A stretch of 64,000 bases of DNA from Flavobacterium aquaticum (lineage in GTDB: Bacteria > Bacteroidota > Bacteroidia > Flavobacteriales > Flavobacteriaceae). The position numbers were made by a program, and so were the translations under genes. Below, in pieces: positions 44,301-53,251 of the stretch. Every line of letters starts with the position of its first letter. The first letter of the stretch is position 1. Below the pieces are notes generated by a model. It did no database searches, was not told the origin of the DNA, and was given only the letters and a program-made list of their open reading frames with translations. Location of the stretch: positions 186,001 through 250,000 of the forward strand of contig NZ_QLMI01000004.1 in the NCBI RefSeq assembly GCF_003259835.1. Reading direction: 5' to 3'.

Positions 44301-46261
44301 ATGCTGAAATGGTAAATGGAAAATGCATTCGCCTATACGGAAGTTTCCAAGACATTCATGACCAAAAAATAGTAGAACTACAAAAAAACAGCCTACAAAA
44401 CACCCTAGAAAATAGCTTAAATGAAATTTATATATTCGATGCTGATACCTTCAAATTTATCTATGTCAATAAAGGCGCAATAAATAATATTGGTTATGCT
44501 GCAGATGAAATAAAAAAACTAACACCATTAGACATTAAGCCCGACTATACACTAGATTCTTTTAAAGAACTGACTAAACCGCTAATAAATAAAGAAAAAG
44601 AAAAACTAATCTTTTTTACAAACCATAAAAGAAAAAACGGGACTCTTTACCCCGTAGAAGTGCATTTACAATTGGTTTCAGAAAATAACCAAAGAAGATT
44701 TCTAGCCGTAATTCTAGATATAACAGAACGCAAAAAAACAGAAAAAGAAATTAGTGATAGCGAAGAAAAAAGAAAATTAATCATGAGTGGCGCTTTAGAT
44801 GCCATCATTTGTATCGACACGAAAGAAGCTATTACTTTTTGGAACAAGCAAGCCGAAGAAATTTTTGGTTGGAAGGAAAAAGAAGCATTAGGACAACAAC
44901 TATCAGAACTAATTGTACCAGAACCTTACAGAAAATACCATAGAGAAGGTATGAAGCACTATCTCAAAACGGGAGAAGGAAAAGCCCTTAACGTACTGTT
45001 AGAGTTGAGTGCCATCAAACGAAACGGAGATGAATTTCCAATTGAACTAACAGTAATACCTATTAATCAAGGAGAAGATTTATTTTTCTGTGCCTTCATT
45101 AGAGATATTACAGAACGTAAAAAATCAGAAACAAAGATTCTTCAAGCTAATGAACGTTTCGAAATAGTAACACAAGCAACTAATGATGCGATTTGGGATT
45201 GGAATATTAAAGAAAAAACGTTTTTTAGATCTCAGAATATTCAAAAGTTTTTTGGTGAAGGCACACCTTCAAATTTAAAAGAAAGTCAATTCTGGAATGA
45301 TAAATTTCATCCTGAAGATATTCTGAAAACGAAAAAAAGCTTATCAGATGCTATAGAAAACCCTTCAATAAGCAGATGGGAAGCAGAATATAGAGTTTTT
45401 AACAAATCTGGTAAAATTGTTTATGTGGTTGATAGAGGCATTATTTTACGAGATAATAAAGGAAAAGCTACTAGAATGATTGGAGCAATGACAAATATTA
45501 CTGAACAAAAAAATCATGAAGCCCAACTTGTAGCATTAAACGAATCGTTACAGTTATATGCCAAAGAATTAGAACGTTCTAATGAAGAGTTAGAACAATT
45601 TGCATTTATAACCTCTCACGATTTACAAGAACCATTACGAATGATTTCTAGCTTTATGGATCAACTAAAACGTAAATATGAAGATAAATTAGATGATAAA
45701 GCTTTACAATATATCGAATTTGCCACAAATGGTTCTAGACGAATGAAGCAAATCATCCTAGATCTTTTAGAATATTCTAGAGCTGGAAGACCAACAGATT
45801 TAATTGAAACAGTTGATGTAAATGAAATAATTTCTGACTTTAAACTATTAAGAGGAAAAATAATATCTGAAACATCAGCAACCATTTCTCATGAAAAAAT
45901 ACCTAACATTCAAACTTATAAAACAGGTTTAACACAAGTGCTTCATTCTCTTTTAGACAATGCTATTAAATATTCGAAAAAAGATGAAGCACCTAACATC
46001 ATTATTAATTGTAAAGAAGAAGAAAATAAATGGGTATTCTCTGTAAAAGATAATGGAATAGGAATTGATGCTAAATTCTACAATAAAATTTTCATTATTT
46101 TTCAACGTTTACACAATCGTGAAGAATATGAAGGCACAGGAATAGGGCTTTCTATCGTGAAACGTCATTTAGACTTTTTAGGTGGCAAAATTTGGGTAGA
46201 ATCTCAAGTTGGTATTGGTTCTACATTTTATTTTGAAATACCTAAAACAAACGATAATTAG
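41303..46261 (+). CDS. Very large multi-PAS histidine kinase (10 PAS, 1 GAF)
   Basis: This is a 1652-residue soluble kinase. I count PAS domains starting near residues 12, 130, 255, 550, 670, 795, 915, 1040, 1155 and 1280, with one GAF at about 385-545. DHp (FAFITSHDLQEPLRMISSF) and HATPase (VKDNGIGIDAKFY, GTGIGLSIVKRHLDFL) follow. The third PAS has GKTTKILHGPNTD, the LOV-like loop but with no photoactive Cys. The PAS domains near 670 and 915 are near-duplicates (LHETDPKTFIPDV and LHETDPATFIPDL). The start is at tandem ATGs; 153 bp of AT-rich DNA upstream may hold a separate promoter. Confidence 0.9.
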   Translation: MMSKDHLNSNLFNLNPLPSWIYNYQTFQILDVNIAAIEHYGYSKEEFLKLTIKDIRPPHEIEKLIKAHATIKDQNGNIYFGVFTHQKKNGKLIQMEINGHKIDFNNQKCILVVCQDISKRIEQEEIILQSEQRFKALVQEGGDMISIIDTNGKYSYTSPTTTSILGITPEEFQGNTIFDFIHPEDIEKASNYMQRIVKEKKVIVEPFRLKDGNKEWRWIETVLTNMTDNPAIKGIVANSRDITKQKEEEQQLRLLSSVVTNTKDSVVITEVELIDYSGPKIIYVNEAFTKMTGYKASEIIGKTTKILHGPNTDHEELKKLNNAIEKWESCEITIANYKKNGEEFWNNFKVSPVADEKGTYTHWIAIQRDVTDQKQKELEKELLGKISLNFSSEKDLLSSSKLLCQTISDYGRFDLVELWMPNIENTKLQLITNKVASTNAYTFLELTKEVRNFKPNEGLPGAVWSKKKTLLWEDINKNDDFIRKVAAEKTAIKNAAAFPLVYNNHIVGVLLIASQKEINHLKKHIKLFEKLKQFIGSEINRKKLENDLGYLYNTIPDIVCLTDFQGRFLKINKAGCDLLGYTEDELLYQPFNNFVHPDDKVISKNELVGITQGQITSSFENRYQTKSGKIIWLSWTSNASSEEGLIYAIAKNITEEKKIKELNRQTRELAKVGGWEYDLIEDNLFWSSEVHRLHETDPKTFIPDVNTAISFYKEEHKDYVTECITKSITEGTYLDYEAIIINNSKKERWIRVIGNPEYENGKCVKFVGSFQDITDRKETEERLKNLSDNIPGVVYQYILHPDGSDEIRNVSKGAEKIWGYTADEITNNIDLAWNQIKAGGDFDAVKQSIVDSVTSKTNWSIKFRSVAPNGEKRMLQGYGKPEFSIDGTILFNSILLDITQESKNEELLAQVTKLAKIGSWELDCIKNKMYWSNIVYELHETDPATFIPDLENGINFYREDFRQMVAEKTAISLETGIPFDFEAVLLTAKNKERWVRCIGNAEMVNGKCIRLYGSFQDIHDQKIVELQKNSLQNTLENSLNEIYIFDADTFKFIYVNKGAINNIGYAADEIKKLTPLDIKPDYTLDSFKELTKPLINKEKEKLIFFTNHKRKNGTLYPVEVHLQLVSENNQRRFLAVILDITERKKTEKEISDSEEKRKLIMSGALDAIICIDTKEAITFWNKQAEEIFGWKEKEALGQQLSELIVPEPYRKYHREGMKHYLKTGEGKALNVLLELSAIKRNGDEFPIELTVIPINQGEDLFFCAFIRDITERKKSETKILQANERFEIVTQATNDAIWDWNIKEKTFFRSQNIQKFFGEGTPSNLKESQFWNDKFHPEDILKTKKSLSDAIENPSISRWEAEYRVFNKSGKIVYVVDRGIILRDNKGKATRMIGAMTNITEQKNHEAQLVALNESLQLYAKELERSNEELEQFAFITSHDLQEPLRMISSFMDQLKRKYEDKLDDKALQYIEFATNGSRRMKQIILDLLEYSRAGRPTDLIETVDVNEIISDFKLLRGKIISETSATISHEKIPNIQTYKTGLTQVLHSLLDNAIKYSKKDEAPNIIINCKEEENKWVFSVKDNGIGIDAKFYNKIFIIFQRLHNREEYEGTGIGLSIVKRHLDFLGGKIWVESQVGIGSTFYFEIPKTNDN

Positions 46262-46332
46262 ATTAAACCATTTAAACGAATATTTAGTAAAGAATTGCAA
46301 AAAATTAGTTATAATTTAAAAAACGAAGTAAT

Positions 46333-46770
46333 ATGGAATCAAAAAAAATAGTACACATTCTCTTAGTTGAAGATAACGAAGGAGATATATTACTCACACA
46401 AGATGCTTTTGAAGAAAGTAAAATAAATACAGAAATAAGTGTAGCACGAAATGGTCAAGAAGCGCTGGACTTTCTTTACAATAGAAATGCTTTTTTAGAA
46501 GCAAAAAAACCCGACTTAATACTCTTAGATATAAATTTACCTATTTATAACGGTCATGAAGTATTAAAAAAAATCAAACAAGATTCTAACCTAAAGAAAA
46601 TTCCAGTAATTATGCTAACAACATCTGCTTTTGCAAATGATATCAATCAAGCATACGAAAATAATTGTAATAGCTATGTAAAAAAACCTTTAGATATGCA
46701 AGAATTTCTTGAAGCTATATTAAAAATCGAAAATTTTTGGTTAGAGATTTGTACATTACCAAACGAATAA
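46333..46770 (+). CDS. Rcp1-type single-domain response regulator
   Basis: This is a 145-residue receiver with ILLVEDNEGDILLTQDAFEE, phospho-Asp in LILLDINLPIYNGHEVL and Lys in SYVKKPLDMQEFLEA. It ends just past the receiver. It resembles the receiver at 39359 throughout, including the C-terminal FWLEICTLP (NYWFNICKLP in the other), so the two are paralogues. It follows the 10-PAS kinase by 71 bp and is presumably its partner. Confidence 0.92.
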   Translation: MESKKIVHILLVEDNEGDILLTQDAFEESKINTEISVARNGQEALDFLYNRNAFLEAKKPDLILLDINLPIYNGHEVLKKIKQDSNLKKIPVIMLTTSAFANDINQAYENNCNSYVKKPLDMQEFLEAILKIENFWLEICTLPNE

Positions 46771-46796
46771 TTGAAGAAGCTATTTTAGAGAACTAT

Positions 46797-47690
46797 TTAA
46801 AATTGAAGTTCTAAAGTTGTTCCTATTCTAGAAGAAACAAAATCTAAATCTTTAATAAATAACGTATTAAATTGGTTCGTATTTTTAAAATCAATCGCTG
46901 CAAAAGTTTTCGTTTCAAGATCAAACACATAAGGCAAAAAGCCTTTGTCTTTTAATAGCTCAATAATTTGTTCGTCTTGAATATTAAAATTCTTTCCAGA
47001 TTCGTTTAACTCAATAAGAATCAACTTGAGATTAGGATTTGACAAGGTATTTAATCCACCGTTTAATACAAACCACTCATAACCTTCCACATCGATTTTT
47101 ATAAAATCTGGAATTTGTTGTGAACATATTTCATCTAATGTTTTGACCTTAACTTTAATTCCGTGTCCACTTGTAGAAACTTTATTAGTGGTAAATTGCT
47201 GATTAGTAAATACTAATTCTCCCGATTCATTTGACAAACCAATATTTAATAACTCTGGCTGATACTTCCAATTGTTACTTTTAACATTATTCGATAATCG
47301 TTCAAATGTTGAAGGAATAGGCTCAATTGCAGTTACTTTACACTTCGAATACAAACCAGCAAGTAAAGTATAGTGTCCAACATTAGCTCCAATATCTAAA
47401 AAAGAATCTCCTTCTCGCAGTAAATGCATCAAAAAAAGAGAATCAGCAGCTTCATGCAACCCTGAATGATAATTTCCTACGATACCATCACCTTTTTTAA
47501 CTTTGGCTTTTATACCATTCAAATAAGTGATTGTAACTTCTCTCTTTAACACATAAAGCAAAAAATTGATATACAAATACTTTATCAAAGCCCAAAATGG
47601 GTTCGACTTAGTTAAAGGATTCGTTTTAAAAGATTGATACCTCTTAAGAACATATTTATATTTTTTAGACAAGGTCTTTACTATCTTCAT
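46797..47690 (-). CDS. FkbM family SAM-dependent methyltransferase
   Basis: This is a 297-residue protein of the FkbM family. The SAM-binding strand-loop is FLDIGANVGHYTLLAGLYS (about 98-116), followed by AIEPIPSTFERL, then IPDFIKIDVEGYEWFVLNGG. FkbM enzymes O-methylate small molecules or sugars; in this context a glycan methyl cap is likely. It overlaps the preceding gene by 26 bp and is the last gene of the long minus-strand cluster. It is convergent with the last receiver gene. Confidence 0.88.
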   Translation of the reverse strand: MKIVKTLSKKYKYVLKRYQSFKTNPLTKSNPFWALIKYLYINFLLYVLKREVTITYLNGIKAKVKKGDGIVGNYHSGLHEAADSLFLMHLLREGDSFLDIGANVGHYTLLAGLYSKCKVTAIEPIPSTFERLSNNVKSNNWKYQPELLNIGLSNESGELVFTNQQFTTNKVSTSGHGIKVKVKTLDEICSQQIPDFIKIDVEGYEWFVLNGGLNTLSNPNLKLILIELNESGKNFNIQDEQIIELLKDKGFLPYVFDLETKTFAAIDFKNTNQFNTLFIKDLDFVSSRIGTTLELQF

Positions 47691-48681
47691 TTAATAAAAT
47701 TAAAGGTTGAAATCTATTCGCTTCAAAATCATAATTTTTATAATACGATTCGTAATAAGAAATTACATTCTTTTGAAGTGCTAAGTATTCTGAATCATTC
47801 ATTTGTATAGCCCTATCGATTACTTGATGAATACTTTCTTCTGAATTGTAAAGTAACGCATTTTTTCCATCTATTAAACTTGGATTTAACCAATTTTGGT
47901 AATTAATAATCGGCACTACTCCTATCGACATCGCTTCTATTACATTATGACACATAGGCATTGTCATTCCTGGAGCGCAAAATAAAAATTTAGCTGATGA
48001 TAAATAATGACGCCACTCTTCTGAAGGAATTGCGCCTTGTTGCCATTTCATTACTACAAATGAACCTTTGTAAACACTAGCTTCTAATTGTTCTTTAAAC
48101 TCTGTTCCAGTAATCGTTACTACAGCTTTGTGCTTTATAATTTCACTGTAAATCTGCCATCGATTTAGAAGTTGAAAATTTTTAGTAATGACATCCGAAT
48201 CGTAAATTTTAGCTTCAAAGTTACCGCTCATAACAATTCCTACTTTTTTCTCAAGCAAACTTGGTTCTGGAATTAAATAATTACGCGGATGCATAATATA
48301 AGGAACGGCCTCTTTTACATATTCATCTGTACTATAAACCTTCTTGTAATTAAAATTCACTCGGAAATCGGAATTTTTTTGATGCGAAAACAAACGATAA
48401 ATCTTAGGCTTTTGAAATGGTTTTGAGAAATAAATAAAATCCAATTCTTTAAACCACTTAACCAATACGAAATAACGAAACAAAGAAAACTCAATCACAA
48501 TAGGCTGCTGATATTGTTGTTGCAATCTAAAAATAAGGTTCAAATACGTTCTAACTTTTGTATTTCGCTTTAAACTTAAAAACAACACTTCCTCTGTTTC
48601 GTTGTAAAAACGAACATGTTGGTAGTTTTCTCTAAACTCCTTTAGTTTTCGATTGATTTTCTTTTTAAGTAAATACAACAT
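47665..48681 (-). CDS. Glycosyltransferase-like protein (GT-B C-terminal half)
   Basis: This is a 338-residue protein. The N-terminal part is poorly recognisable and basic. The C-terminal part, WRHYLSSAKFLFCAPGMTMPM, HNVIEAMSIGVVPIINYQNW and IDGKNALLYNS, has the order of a GT-B donor-binding domain, as in exostosin-like transferases. I infer a transferase in glycan assembly; substrate and family number are unclear. It starts within the end of the GT2 gene (overlap of one base). Confidence 0.65.
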   Translation of the reverse strand: MLYLLKKKINRKLKEFRENYQHVRFYNETEEVLFLSLKRNTKVRTYLNLIFRLQQQYQQPIVIEFSLFRYFVLVKWFKELDFIYFSKPFQKPKIYRLFSHQKNSDFRVNFNYKKVYSTDEYVKEAVPYIMHPRNYLIPEPSLLEKKVGIVMSGNFEAKIYDSDVITKNFQLLNRWQIYSEIIKHKAVVTITGTEFKEQLEASVYKGSFVVMKWQQGAIPSEEWRHYLSSAKFLFCAPGMTMPMCHNVIEAMSIGVVPIINYQNWLNPSLIDGKNALLYNSEESIHQVIDRAIQMNDSEYLALQKNVISYYESYYKNYDFEANRFQPLILLNEDSKDLV

Positions 48682-49673
48682 TATAGTGGAGGATTAAAAA
48701 ATAAAGTGAACCATCCTGAAATTCGCCCTAAAGTTTCCGTTAAAGCTTCTTTTCTTTTTGATGTGGTAGCAACATTAGTAAATCGTATAGCGGTTAATAA
48801 AAGCGTAATCAAATGCCATTTTATTTTCGCTTTAAAGGACGGATTTGGATATTTCACTCGCCACACATAATACCCATTTCTAACGACCATTTTTCCATAA
48901 TCATATTTATTTGGTCTTCCTGAAGCATCGTGATAATGTCCTAATTGCGCATTGGTATTGATATATAATTTCCCAACTTTTGATAATCGCAGCGTAAAAT
49001 CGGTATCTTCATACAAGCCATATCCTTCAAAATAAGTTGAAAATTGAAATTCCTTAAAAACCGATTTCCGAAAAGAAGAAACACCTCCCATAAGTTGCTC
49101 TACTTCATAAATTTTTCCAGAGGGCGGTAAAAAACCAATACTTCTTCCGTGAGAAAACTCAGGCAAACAGCCTGGTGGACGATTACTATCTAAACCTAAC
49201 TTTTTACGCCAAACAAATCGAGAACCCTCTTTTCTTTTCCAACCATCGTAATAAAATTCATTTACTTTGGCTTGATAATCTGAAGTTGTTTTGGTCCAAT
49301 TGGTTTCATTTGTAATATAGCCGCCAACACCTAATGCTTCTGGAAATAATGAATAGGTTTTGATGATTTCTTCAAAATAAGTAGGTTCTAAAACCGTATC
49401 ATCATCTAAAAAACAAACTACTTCGCTTGCTTCCTGAACTCTTGCAATACCATAATTGCGTTGTTTCGTTAAGCCTCTATCGTTTTCATCTACTTTGAAA
49501 TACTTCAAATTTTGAAACGAATTTTGAGTCAGCATTTCCTTAGTGAAATCATCCAGAGAACCATCTACAATCAAAATCTCATTTGGATACAACGTTTGAT
49601 GCTTTACCGAAAGCAAAAGTTTCAATAAAGGTTGCGAACGCTTATACGTACAAATGATTAAAGTAAACACCAT
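48681..49673 (-). CDS. GT2 family glycosyltransferase
   Basis: This is a 330-residue GT-A transferase. It begins FTLIICTYKRSQPLLKLLLS, then EILIVDGS, metal-binding VVCFLDDDTVLEP (about 95) and the acceptor helix FEGYGLYEDTDFTLRLSKVG. Basic segments near the C-terminus suggest membrane association. It starts 1 bp after the previous gene's stop and is part of the same operon. Confidence 0.88.
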   Translation of the reverse strand: MVFTLIICTYKRSQPLLKLLLSVKHQTLYPNEILIVDGSLDDFTKEMLTQNSFQNLKYFKVDENDRGLTKQRNYGIARVQEASEVVCFLDDDTVLEPTYFEEIIKTYSLFPEALGVGGYITNETNWTKTTSDYQAKVNEFYYDGWKRKEGSRFVWRKKLGLDSNRPPGCLPEFSHGRSIGFLPPSGKIYEVEQLMGGVSSFRKSVFKEFQFSTYFEGYGLYEDTDFTLRLSKVGKLYINTNAQLGHYHDASGRPNKYDYGKMVVRNGYYVWRVKYPNPSFKAKIKWHLITLLLTAIRFTNVATTSKRKEALTETLGRISGWFTLFFNPPL

Positions 49674-49674
49674 A

Positions 49675-51213
49675 TTATTTTGATTGCAATTTTAATTTTT
49701 CAGCCCATTTTTCGCTTACTTCCCATTGCTTTTGCATGGTTTTGTAATACTTATATGGGTTTTTAATCGTTTGTTGGTTGTAATATTTTAAAAACAAATT
49801 CAATTTATAGCCAAGTATTTGTTCTTTTGTGTGATACAACATTTTAAACAACATCACCGTTGGCGAAGGTTTAGGCTGGAATTGTTCGTCTTGCCAAGGA
49901 AAAGTAGGTTTTACTCTAAATCCTCCAACAGGAGCTTTCAAATGTAAAATCTGAGGCTGTGGCAAATAGATAACATCAAAACCTTTATTACGCAATTGCA
50001 TACCAAAGTCGGCATCTTCTCCAAAACCATTTTCAAAACGCATATCAAATTGCAAACCTTCTAATGCTTCTCGTTTTACAATACTACATCCAGAACCAAA
50101 AGTATCCCAATGCATTAAGTGATGAAAAACAGGAACTTCATTAGGTCTAAAGCAAGCCAAAGTAAACGCTTTTTCAGTGGTTTTTAAAATGTTTTTTAAA
50201 CTTTCTTCGATAAAAGTAGATGCTAATTTGATGTCATCATCAGCAAAAAACACCCAATCGCTTTTTACATCTTTCAAAGCAATATTCCTTGCATTACAAG
50301 CACCTGTTTGATGAATAAAATGATGTATTATTTCAAAAGGCCAAATTTCATTCTTCAAATAATCTAACTCAGACTGACTATTTTCAAGCGGATTTTGCTC
50401 TACAATAATGATGCGATTTGGAATTTTCGTTTGAGTTCTTAAATCACAAAGCACATCATACAAATATTTTTTTCTACCAATAGTCGGAATCAAAACATCT
50501 AAAGTAACTTCTGAAAAAGCTACATTTGAAACTTCTTGTTTAGTTTCAGTTCTATCAAAAGCAATTCGCTTAACCGAAATTACACTGATTAATGATGCAA
50601 TTGGAAATTGTTTTTCATACAACACAAAAAGCAAAAATAACTGTAAGCATTTAGAAAATCCATAATATTGCGCCGTCCAATAAAAAAGTTCTTTTGTGGT
50701 TCCAATATGCGAAGTTACTTTCTTTTCTCCTTGAAGTAAATTAGGGTTGGAATACGTTCGTAATCCATTTCTATGACCAATTTTTGAAATAATGGTTAAA
50801 AAATAACCAAAACTAAAATTATCTTTAATGAATCGACTACCAAAATTGACAAAATCTTGAGCCGAGATAGTTCCTATAAAAGTACTTGCTTGCCAACTTG
50901 CAAAGCTAACTTTTTTATTAATTTTAATAAATGGAGAAGGTTCTACATAACCTACTTTGTCCGATAAAAATTCCGTTTCTGATGGATTATAAAAATACAT
51001 CACCTGACTTTTAACGTTATTTTCAATCCAATTCTGATTCACTTGATTTATTAACGATTCATGTACCCAAATTAATTGAGCTTCAGGAAACTGTTGCGCA
51101 AACTCGAAAATTAACTTTTGAATAGCTTTAGAAGAATCAAACGATGAAACGGCAGCTAAATCTTGATAGATTGCTGTAACTTTTTTAAAATCATGTACAA
51201 AAGTTAGATTCAT
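49675..51213 (-). CDS. GT2 family glycosyltransferase with an N-terminal extension
   Basis: This is a 512-residue protein. The C-terminal half (about 235-450) is a GT2 domain: LDVLIPTIGRKKYLYDVLCD, IIIVEQNP, WVFFADDDIKL and FENGFGEDADFGMQLRNKGF. The N-terminal 235 residues (start NLTFVHDFKKVTAIYQDLA) do not match a family I know, but their strand pattern is like the acceptor half of a GT-B enzyme. The protein may be a two-domain transferase. It is followed by the GT4 gene with a 4-bp gap. Confidence 0.82.
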   Translation of the reverse strand: MNLTFVHDFKKVTAIYQDLAAVSSFDSSKAIQKLIFEFAQQFPEAQLIWVHESLINQVNQNWIENNVKSQVMYFYNPSETEFLSDKVGYVEPSPFIKINKKVSFASWQASTFIGTISAQDFVNFGSRFIKDNFSFGYFLTIISKIGHRNGLRTYSNPNLLQGEKKVTSHIGTTKELFYWTAQYYGFSKCLQLFLLFVLYEKQFPIASLISVISVKRIAFDRTETKQEVSNVAFSEVTLDVLIPTIGRKKYLYDVLCDLRTQTKIPNRIIIVEQNPLENSQSELDYLKNEIWPFEIIHHFIHQTGACNARNIALKDVKSDWVFFADDDIKLASTFIEESLKNILKTTEKAFTLACFRPNEVPVFHHLMHWDTFGSGCSIVKREALEGLQFDMRFENGFGEDADFGMQLRNKGFDVIYLPQPQILHLKAPVGGFRVKPTFPWQDEQFQPKPSPTVMLFKMLYHTKEQILGYKLNLFLKYYNQQTIKNPYKYYKTMQKQWEVSEKWAEKLKLQSK

Positions 51214-51217
51214 CGTT

Positions 51218-52363
51218 TTACTTTATCAAATGTTGATAGTAATTTATATTTTCTGCTACTTTTTTAGTAATATCAAAATGTTCCTCAACATATAATCTAG
51301 CTTCGCTACCCATTTTGGTATTAGAATCCGAATCACTTAAAATTGTGTATATTTTTTGCGCAAACACTCCATGATTAGCCGGATGCACTAAAAAACCACT
51401 TTTTCCATCTTCCATTAATTCTTGTGCCCAACCAATATTGCTATTTACGACCGCTTTTTTCATTGCCATCGATTCGATAGTGACCATTCCAAGGGTTTCT
51501 GCATAAGTGGGAAATACACAAACATTGGCTTTTTTAATGTAATCTTGCACTTCGGCGTAAGGTATTTTTCCTAAATAGGAAACCTGTTCCAAATCCTTTT
51601 CAAGAAACTGTTGTTTTACTAATTCCCATGTAGATTTGTTTCCAGTAGCAACATCTCCAGAATCGCCACCAATTAAAACCAATTTGGCTTCAGGAAATTG
51701 ATTTTTTACTTTATTGAAGATTTCCGGCAATTCAAAAACGCCTTTTTTTCTTATGATAGTTCCAATGTACAAAACAAGTCCTTTTTCGAAACGTTCTGGA
51801 TGTTCATTATTGAATTGAGTTAAATCTAAACCGTAATGAATGGTTTTTATTTGATCTTTGTGTAACCCAAAAAGTTCAGCCGAAACTTCACCTGCATATT
51901 TTGTTGGGGCAATAAACCCTTTTGCTTTTCTCACCGCTAAAGTTTCAAAAAAACGATTTTTAAACTTCTGTTTTCGGTTTTCGATATGACAAAAATAGGT
52001 GTCACTTCCGTGAAAACGAATTACTAATGGAACGGTAAAATTCATAAAAGCGGTAACTCCTGTCCAGTCAGGCGCTTCAATTAAATCAATTTTCTCATTG
52101 TTAATAATCGCATTGATATAATTTTGAAGGTATTTTCTGTAAAAAAACCACTTCCCTAATTGATATTTTTTATTGGAAATAAAATGAAAAGCAATTCCAT
52201 TCTCTTCAAAAACTTCCGATTTTGGTTGACCATATACAAAAACTGTAACCTTTACCCCTTTTGCAACCAAAGCCATCACCAAGTTTTTAATACTGGTACC
52301 CAAACCACCCGAATGTTTAATTTTCGAATGCGGATATTCTGGAGTTAAAAAAGCAATGTGCAT
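51218..52363 (-). CDS. GT4 family glycosyltransferase
   Basis: This is a 381-residue GT-B enzyme. The glycine-rich N-terminal loop is KHSGGLGTSIKNLVMALVAKG, the donor domain begins LVLYIGTIIRKKGVFEL, and the EX7E-type segment is VFPTYAETLGMVTIESMAMK. The sugar cannot be predicted. The gap to the upstream SGNH-like gene is 3 bp. Confidence 0.9.
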   Translation of the reverse strand: MHIAFLTPEYPHSKIKHSGGLGTSIKNLVMALVAKGVKVTVFVYGQPKSEVFEENGIAFHFISNKKYQLGKWFFYRKYLQNYINAIINNEKIDLIEAPDWTGVTAFMNFTVPLVIRFHGSDTYFCHIENRKQKFKNRFFETLAVRKAKGFIAPTKYAGEVSAELFGLHKDQIKTIHYGLDLTQFNNEHPERFEKGLVLYIGTIIRKKGVFELPEIFNKVKNQFPEAKLVLIGGDSGDVATGNKSTWELVKQQFLEKDLEQVSYLGKIPYAEVQDYIKKANVCVFPTYAETLGMVTIESMAMKKAVVNSNIGWAQELMEDGKSGFLVHPANHGVFAQKIYTILSDSDSNTKMGSEARLYVEEHFDITKKVAENINYYQHLIK

Positions 52364-52366
52364 GAG

Positions 52367-53251
52367 TTAGGGATTTTTAATTTCTTTACAAAAGGCTAAA
52401 GTACAAAAAGTTCTGCCTTTACTATTTACGTGAATATTATCGTAAAATAACTCTTCGGGTAAAATTGTAGAGTGGTTAATTATTTTAAAATCTTCATTTG
52501 TTGGGAAAACAACATTTTTTCTATAAATAGGAGATTGATAAACAACTAAATCAATTCCTTTTTGTTTGCATAGTTTTTTAATCTTTAAAAATGAAGGATT
52601 TAGATAACTTGTTTCGATATTAGAAACAATTCCTTTTTCTATATTATTTTTAATTTGTGGATAAGTGAAATTTCCTTTATCATCAAATCGATTTCTTTTA
52701 TTAGGTTTTAAAAAAGCATATAACGAAGGATAAAACAATTCGTTATTGTAATAGCTCACACCTAAAATAGGCATGAACTTAGAATAAGCAAGCACTTTTA
52801 ATCCTCCTTGTTCCATTCGATCATAATAATTATAGATCAAAGTGTCTTGAACTTCCGTTAAAAAACGATAATCATTATTATTTAATTCGTTTACCGGATT
52901 TTGTAAATCTCCAGGAGTAACACATAAAATCAATTGATCTGTAGTTTTTCCTAAAGAAAGAAAATACTGTAACATCAAATAATGCGAACTCAAAGAAGTG
53001 TCGTCCATACTAATGTTTAATCCAGAAGTATTTAATGTTTTATCAATCAATTTCGTATCTAATGTAGTTAATCCGGTACTAGAACCTAAAACTACATAAT
53101 CAAAATGTTTTTCTTTTACTCCATTCTTTACAAACTGATTTTTATACAATTGCGATTTACCTAAAACATACAAGGATAGAAAAGCAATTCCGTTTCCAAT
53201 CAAAAGAATGAAAAAAGTATAAAGCGCTATTTTGTTAATAAACTTTTTCAT
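52367..53251 (-). CDS. SGNH-hydrolase-like, membrane-anchored partner of MBOAT (DltD/AlgX-like role)
   Basis: This is a 294-residue protein with an N-terminal membrane anchor (about 8-30). A candidate nucleophile Ser lies in VVLGSSTGLTTLDT, and the C-terminal block FYDNIHVNSKGRTF has the DxxH of SGNH enzymes. Genes of this kind next to MBOAT proteins transfer acetyl groups to cell-surface polymers outside the cell. Its ATG overlaps the stop of the upstream MBOAT gene by one base. Confidence 0.75.
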   Translation of the reverse strand: MKKFINKIALYTFFILLIGNGIAFLSLYVLGKSQLYKNQFVKNGVKEKHFDYVVLGSSTGLTTLDTKLIDKTLNTSGLNISMDDTSLSSHYLMLQYFLSLGKTTDQLILCVTPGDLQNPVNELNNNDYRFLTEVQDTLIYNYYDRMEQGGLKVLAYSKFMPILGVSYYNNELFYPSLYAFLKPNKRNRFDDKGNFTYPQIKNNIEKGIVSNIETSYLNPSFLKIKKLCKQKGIDLVVYQSPIYRKNVVFPTNEDFKIINHSTILPEELFYDNIHVNSKGRTFCTLAFCKEIKNP

